This document shows positions 6,311-8,683 of a stretch of DNA of 8,683 bases, in pieces. Within the stretch, counting starts at the first letter, position 1. Each line of letters begins with the position of its first letter. The translations under genes and the position numbers were made by a program. Where the stretch lies: positions 1-8,683 of the forward strand of contig JAAVYC010000010.1 in NCBI GenBank assembly GCA_022790905.1, in the 5' to 3' direction. Origin of the DNA: Lachnospiraceae bacterium. Lineage in GTDB: Bacteria > Bacillota > Clostridia > Lachnospirales > Lachnospiraceae. The notes under the pieces are model-generated. The model was not told the DNA's origin and did not search any database. It saw only the letters and a program-made list of their open reading frames with translations.

Positions 6311-6315
6311 GTATG
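6299..6315. promoter_or_regulatory. LysR-type T-N11-A operator (TATAC-N7-GTATG)
   Basis: The interrupted dyad ATAC (6300-6303) and GTAT (6311-6314), with T6301 and A6313 exactly 11 nt apart, fits the family's T-N11-A rule and overlaps the lysR -35. On the + strand it also overlaps a weak divergent candidate, TTGGAT (6294-6299), spacer ending TGT, TAAAAT (6317-6322), so a single box could control both directions. Confidence 0.55.
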
Positions 6316-6419
6316 TTAAAATATCTAATATAAGTATTTGTTAAAGGAAAGAAGTTAAGAAATTGAAATTAGGAGGAATAGAGGCAATTTCGTTATAAAA
6401 ATAACTTGACTTATGAATC

Positions 6420-6431
6420 TTACATATGTAA
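6420..6431. promoter_or_regulatory. BlaI/MecI-like operator 1
   Basis: TTACATATGTAA is a perfect 12-bp palindrome containing the TACA/TGTA core recognised by the BlaI/MecI repressors of staphylococci and bacilli. It lies just upstream of the candidate extended -10 element. A BlaR1-type sensor gene enters from the right edge of the window. Repressor identity is inferred. Confidence 0.55.
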
Positions 6432-6452
6432 TGTTTAAGTGGATACATCAAA

Positions 6453-6461
6453 TGTTCTAAT
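6453..6461 (+). promoter_or_regulatory. Candidate extended -10 promoter of the lipoprotein gene
   Basis: TGT followed by TCTAAT (6456-6461) is an extended -10 element matching TATAAT at five of six positions; the -35 region (about 6433-6438) is poor. The predicted start near 6468 falls between the two palindromes. An alternative -35, TTGACT at 6406-6411, has no good -10 at 16-18 nt. Confidence 0.35.
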
Positions 6462-6485
6462 ACAAATTTTTTTACCCATAAATCC

Positions 6486-6495
6486 TACAAATGTA
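6486..6495. promoter_or_regulatory. BlaI/MecI-like operator 2
   Basis: TACAAATGTA is a near-palindrome with intact TACA and TGTA half-sites, centred 65 bp from operator 1 and 33 nt upstream of the lipoprotein start codon. It would lie in the 5' untranslated region if transcription starts near 6468. Confidence 0.5.
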
Positions 6496-6510
6496 ATATT
6501 AAGAGCCATA

Positions 6511-6519
6511 AAAAGGAGA
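6511..6519 (+). promoter_or_regulatory. Ribosome binding site of the lipoprotein gene
   Basis: AAAAGGAGA, 8 nt before the ATG at 6528, supports that start, which also gives an intact signal peptide. Confidence 0.75.
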
Positions 6520-6527
6520 TAGAGGAT

Positions 6528-7742
6528 ATGTTGTTCAAAAGAGGAGGGCTTTTGGCGATTAGTTTTATGTTGTTGTTTTGTGTTTCCGGGTGTAATAATT
6601 CATCCGAGGAAAAAACAAAGGTCACCAAAGCGATAGATGATGTGCAGGTCGTTCAAAAAAATGATAGAGAAATAACAGACATCTGTCTGGATCTTTATAG
6701 AAAAGCTGAAGAGGAAAAGAAAATAAGTGATTTGGAAACGATTCATGGCATTGTAAAACGATTTGGGGAAAAGGGATATCCGGCTGTTGACAGCAAAAAT
6801 CAAATGGATATGGTCCAGGCAGAGCAAGTAATTCGATTTTGTGAAATGGTGGAAAAAAAGGAAGAAGCAGAAATAACTATTTTAGAAATAGATGATTTGG
6901 GCGGACTGATCAAATATGATTTACACACAAAAGACGGGAGTGTAAATGTAGTGCGAAACTATTATCAATATAAAAACGGAAAGATACGAAAAAAAGATGT
7001 GGGAAATTATGAAGCGGATGATTGGAAGTATACAAAAGAGGGGTATTTGATGTTTTCTGGAGTTTGGTTTTCCAAAGAACAATATATACTCACATTAAGC
7101 GAGACAGAAGAACATAAAGCATTTCGAGTGCAGCCGCTGGCTGAACGATACAGGGAGTTAAACCGGAAATATCTCATGCCAGTTGGCTACGAGCAAAATA
7201 ATATGTTTCTTGTAGACTGGGATGAACATGAGTTTGGAGACTTAAATTTTTATGATATGTATGATATTTTTTATCCGAATATAAATGCAAAATCGGTTCC
7301 CTGTGATGTGGATGACGATCTGGGAGGTGGCACTGTCTATAACATATCAAGGGATGAATTTGAGCATGTCATTATGACCTATTTTAAGATAGACAGTGAG
7401 ACATTACAGTCTAAAACAGTTTATGATTCAAAAAATTCGGCCTATGAATACAGACCAAGGGGATTTTATGAGGCTGAATACCCAGAATATCCGTATTCGG
7501 AAGTAGTAGGGGATAGAGAAAATGGTGATGGAACGATCGCTCTTACAGTACAGGTAGTATTTCCTTATGCGGGTGATTCTAAAGTATATACGCACGAGGT
7601 GGTGGTTCGTCCTTTTGAGGATGGAAGAGTGCAGTATGTATCGAATCGGGTGATTTCGTCGAAAGACAATCATAAAGGGACCTGGTATAAGCCCCGTTTG
7701 ACAAAAGAAGGGTGGAGGGAAATCTATGAAAAAAGCTATTGA
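6528..7742 (+). CDS. Uncharacterised extracytoplasmic lipoprotein
   Basis: A 404-residue protein with a lipoprotein signal peptide: MLFKRGG, a hydrophobic core (8-18) and the lipobox V19-S20-G21-C22, so the mature protein should be anchored on the outer face of the membrane by Cys22. After a short Ser/Glu/Lys linker comes a helical, charged region (about 35-120) and then a beta-rich, aromatic portion (about 125-400) with DDDLGGGTVYNISRDEFE (near 265-285), YRPRGFYEAEYPEYPY and a C-terminal VVVRPFEDGRVQYVSNRV strand pair. I cannot assign an enzymatic family. My unverified recollection is that similar proteins occur in Lachnospiraceae under a DUF name (possibly DUF6070). It precedes and overlaps a membrane-protein gene and lies behind two BlaI-like operators. 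An envelope role responding to beta-lactam is a reasonable inference, not a demonstrated one. Confidence 0.82.
   Translation: MLFKRGGLLAISFMLLFCVSGCNNSSEEKTKVTKAIDDVQVVQKNDREITDICLDLYRKAEEEKKISDLETIHGIVKRFGEKGYPAVDSKNQMDMVQAEQVIRFCEMVEKKEEAEITILEIDDLGGLIKYDLHTKDGSVNVVRNYYQYKNGKIRKKDVGNYEADDWKYTKEGYLMFSGVWFSKEQYILTLSETEEHKAFRVQPLAERYRELNRKYLMPVGYEQNNMFLVDWDEHEFGDLNFYDMYDIFYPNINAKSVPCDVDDDLGGGTVYNISRDEFEHVIMTYFKIDSETLQSKTVYDSKNSAYEYRPRGFYEAEYPEYPYSEVVGDRENGDGTIALTVQVVFPYAGDSKVYTHEVVVRPFEDGRVQYVSNRVISSKDNHKGTWYKPRLTKEGWREIYEKSY
7714..7719 (+). promoter_or_regulatory. Ribosome binding site inside the lipoprotein gene end
   Basis: GGAGGG, 6 nt ahead of the ATG at 7726, lies within the last codons of the lipoprotein gene. 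It selects this overlapping start and indicates translational coupling. Confidence 0.7.
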
Positions 7743-8118
7743 GGTGATCCTATGTATTTTTGGCGTGGCCATTGCGCTGATAGCGTTATTTTGGTTTAGC
7801 ATTGTCTATGTGACAGATTATAAAAAGACAACCTGTGATAAATCTATTTCGTCGGATAAAAAATTTGAGTTGACACTGCAAGCTATCGGAGAGCCCGATT
7901 GGCCGTTTGGATCTGCCAGCGGGAGATTGCTTCTTGAGGAAGGAGAAAATAAAGTATCCCAAACAGATTTTGAATTGAGAAATGATGGCGGAATAATAAG
8001 CAGTCGTTGTTGGAAAGTCACATGGTATGAGGACTATGTGGAGGTTGTTCTCTCGGGGGAGGAACAAGAAGATGAATCTATATACCTATATTTTGATGGG
8101 AGGAGAGAGTATCAGTAG
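7726..8118 (+). CDS. Small single-pass membrane protein, function unknown
   Basis: A 130-residue protein starting 17 nt inside the lipoprotein gene. Residues 1-4 are MKKA, then one long hydrophobic helix (about 5-29), then a soluble domain of about 100 residues, which by the positive-inside rule should face outside. The domain carries QAIGEPDWPFGSASGRLLLEEG, LRNDGGIISSRCWKVTWYEDYVEVVLSGEEQEDESIYLYFDG. The WPFG, NDGG, W-x-V-x-W and GEEQ-x-DE elements look like a conserved small beta domain seen in Firmicute membrane proteins, but I cannot name the family. There is no signal-peptidase or lipobox motif, so the helix is probably a retained anchor. The overlap with the lipoprotein gene suggests that the two products work together on the same membrane face. 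Confidence 0.8.
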   Translation: MKKAIEVILCIFGVAIALIALFWFSIVYVTDYKKTTCDKSISSDKKFELTLQAIGEPDWPFGSASGRLLLEEGENKVSQTDFELRNDGGIISSRCWKVTWYEDYVEVVLSGEEQEDESIYLYFDGRREYQ

Positions 8119-8142
8119 TGGAATCTTTTCCTTTTAATTCCA
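8119..8142. other. Short inverted repeat between convergent genes
   Basis: TGGAAT (8119-8124) and ATTCCA (8137-8142) are 6-bp complementary arms around a T/C-rich loop in the 15-nt gap between two convergent stop codons; the second arm includes the last codons of the - strand gene. With such a short AT-rich stem it is at best a weak terminator, so the two transcripts may overlap at their 3' ends. Confidence 0.3.
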
Positions 8143-8683
8143 AATGTTCCTATCGGATAAAATAGACATGGTCAATGCCGCTGCATTACTTCCGGTAGCG
8201 TTTGTGTCAGCTCCGATATTTGTGGCAAAAAAATATGTATTATCTGCAGTTTCCACAAAACCGATAAACCACCCGCTTATATCTTGACCATTTACACGAC
8301 CGGTTCCGGTCTTTCCATAGAAGGTTCCGGTATCGGAGGAGAGCAGATAGATGGCGTCTTTTACTGCATGGATATTCTCGGGAGCAAAGTCGAAATAATT
8401 CTGATACAATTTTGTTAAAAGTTCGACTTGTTCTATAGGAGAGATCTTCAAAGAAGATTCCAGCCAATAAGTGGAGAAGTCGCCATTTATCATTTCATTG
8501 CCATATCCAATTTCCCGCATGTAGTGACGAACAAGCGTGTTTCCGAGTCGCTCATCTATCGTTTGAAAATACCAGTTGACAGAAGAAGTCATTGCGGAGC
8601 GCAGATTTTGATCAGCGTTCCAGGCTTTGAATGGGTAGCTCTTTTTATTCCATGCGATATGGGAATTTTTCGGTGTGATGACG
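8134..8683 (-). CDS. BlaR1-type penicillin sensor domain or class D beta-lactamase, N-terminus outside window
   Basis: The - strand frame is open from the window edge to the TAA at 8134-8136, giving 182 visible residues. It is the C-terminal half of a class-D-like penicillin-recognising domain: SSVNWYFQ (33-40, the SxN/SxV motif), YGN (60-62), WLESSLKISPIEQVELL (73-89), KTGTG (124-128) and GWFIGFVETADNTYFFATNIG. The active-site STxK should lie just beyond the edge. SSVNWYFQ together with the NATGSNAAALTMSILSD tail favours BlaR1, the membrane receptor whose acylation triggers cleavage of the BlaI repressor, over a free OXA-type enzyme. The deciding N-terminal M56 metalloprotease and membrane segments are not visible. 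The Met at 8592 is internal, because the same domain clearly continues upstream of it. If BlaR1, it is encoded convergently to its suspected targets. Confidence 0.85.
   Translation of the reverse strand, partial: VITPKNSHIAWNKKSYPFKAWNADQNLRSAMTSSVNWYFQTIDERLGNTLVRHYMREIGYGNEMINGDFSTYWLESSLKISPIEQVELLTKLYQNYFDFAPENIHAVKDAIYLLSSDTGTFYGKTGTGRVNGQDISGWFIGFVETADNTYFFATNIGADTNATGSNAAALTMSILSDRNIWN

Larger units (their letters stand above)
6409..6503. repeat. 30-nt imperfect direct repeat, 65-bp period, in lipoprotein gene leader
   Basis: The segments at 6409-6439 and 6474-6503 align as ACyyATrAATCyTACAwATGTAATrTTAAG, differing mainly by transitions and one inserted T. Each contains one TACA-N2-TGTA palindrome. 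They flank the candidate promoter at 6453-6461, suggesting duplicated operators rather than random AT-rich similarity. Confidence 0.65.

Noticed and set aside
6371..6376. Orphan AGGAGG suggesting a leader peptide before the lipoprotein gene
   Set aside because: No ATG, GTG or TTG at usable spacing follows; the nearest ATG (6413) is too far away. Either a chance purine run or a decayed site.
8590..8592. Start of the right-edge - strand gene at this ATG
   Set aside because: Thirty more in-frame residues upstream (YPFKAWNADQNLRSAM) belong to the same class-D-like domain, so the gene continues past the edge.
8134..8683. Calling this an acquired OXA carbapenemase
   Set aside because: Only the C-terminal half is visible, and SSVNWYFQ and the tail fit BlaR1 sensors better; hydrolytic activity cannot be claimed.
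1..8683. CRISPR arrays, tRNA or rRNA genes, insertion sequences, riboswitches
   Set aside because: I looked for regular repeats with spacers, tRNA-like cloverleafs, transposase motifs and long conserved leaders and saw none.

Overview
The window looks like a chromosomal segment of a low-GC Gram-positive anaerobe of the Clostridia, probably Lachnospiraceae-like. This rests on strong AGGAGG-type ribosome binding sites before nearly every gene, consensus sigma-A promoters, stand-alone intrinsic terminators, a DegV fatty-acid-binding protein and a BlaR1-type sensor. The taxonomic call is inference from gene content and style, not from a marker gene.

Positions 1-4027 (+ strand) hold the distal part of a carbohydrate or polyol catabolic operon: the C-terminal four fifths of an FGGY-family kinase, an AraM/sn-glycerol-1-phosphate-dehydrogenase-like enzyme, a class I aldolase of the DeoC (deoxyribose-phosphate aldolase) fold, and a small VOC-fold (glyoxalase / methylmalonyl-CoA-epimerase-like) protein. 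The logic is phosphorylate, oxidise or reduce, isomerise, then cleave by Schiff base. It recalls the AI-2 (LsrK-LsrG-LsrF) scheme but uses different enzymes, and I do not recognise it as a described pathway. The aldolase keeps its catalytic Asp and two Lys but has altered phosphate-binding loops, and the dehydrogenase has Glu where the family normally has the metal-binding Asp, so the substrate is probably not the textbook one. The operon ends at a 15-bp terminator hairpin (4138-4179).

Positions 4237-5205 hold a monocistronic degV-family gene behind a perfect TTGACA-17-TATAAT promoter. It converges on a LysR-family regulator gene (5334-6227, - strand), and the two share a bidirectional terminator (5277-5310). 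The lysR promoter carries a TATAC-N7-GTATG T-N11-A box. A second, perfect TATAC-N7-GTATA box lies just after the sugar operon at 4046-4062, on top of a possible promoter.

Positions 6528-8118 (+) encode an uncharacterised lipoprotein and, overlapping it by 17 nt, a small single-pass membrane protein. Their leader contains two TACA-N2-TGTA palindromes (TACATATGTA and TACAAATGTA) set in a 30-nt imperfect direct repeat. These match the known BlaI/MecI operator core. The gene running in from the right edge on the - strand (8134-8683, incomplete) encodes the class-D-like penicillin-sensor domain of a BlaR1 protein or a class D beta-lactamase. My inference is that the lipoprotein/membrane-protein pair belongs to a BlaI/BlaR1 beta-lactam-response regulon.
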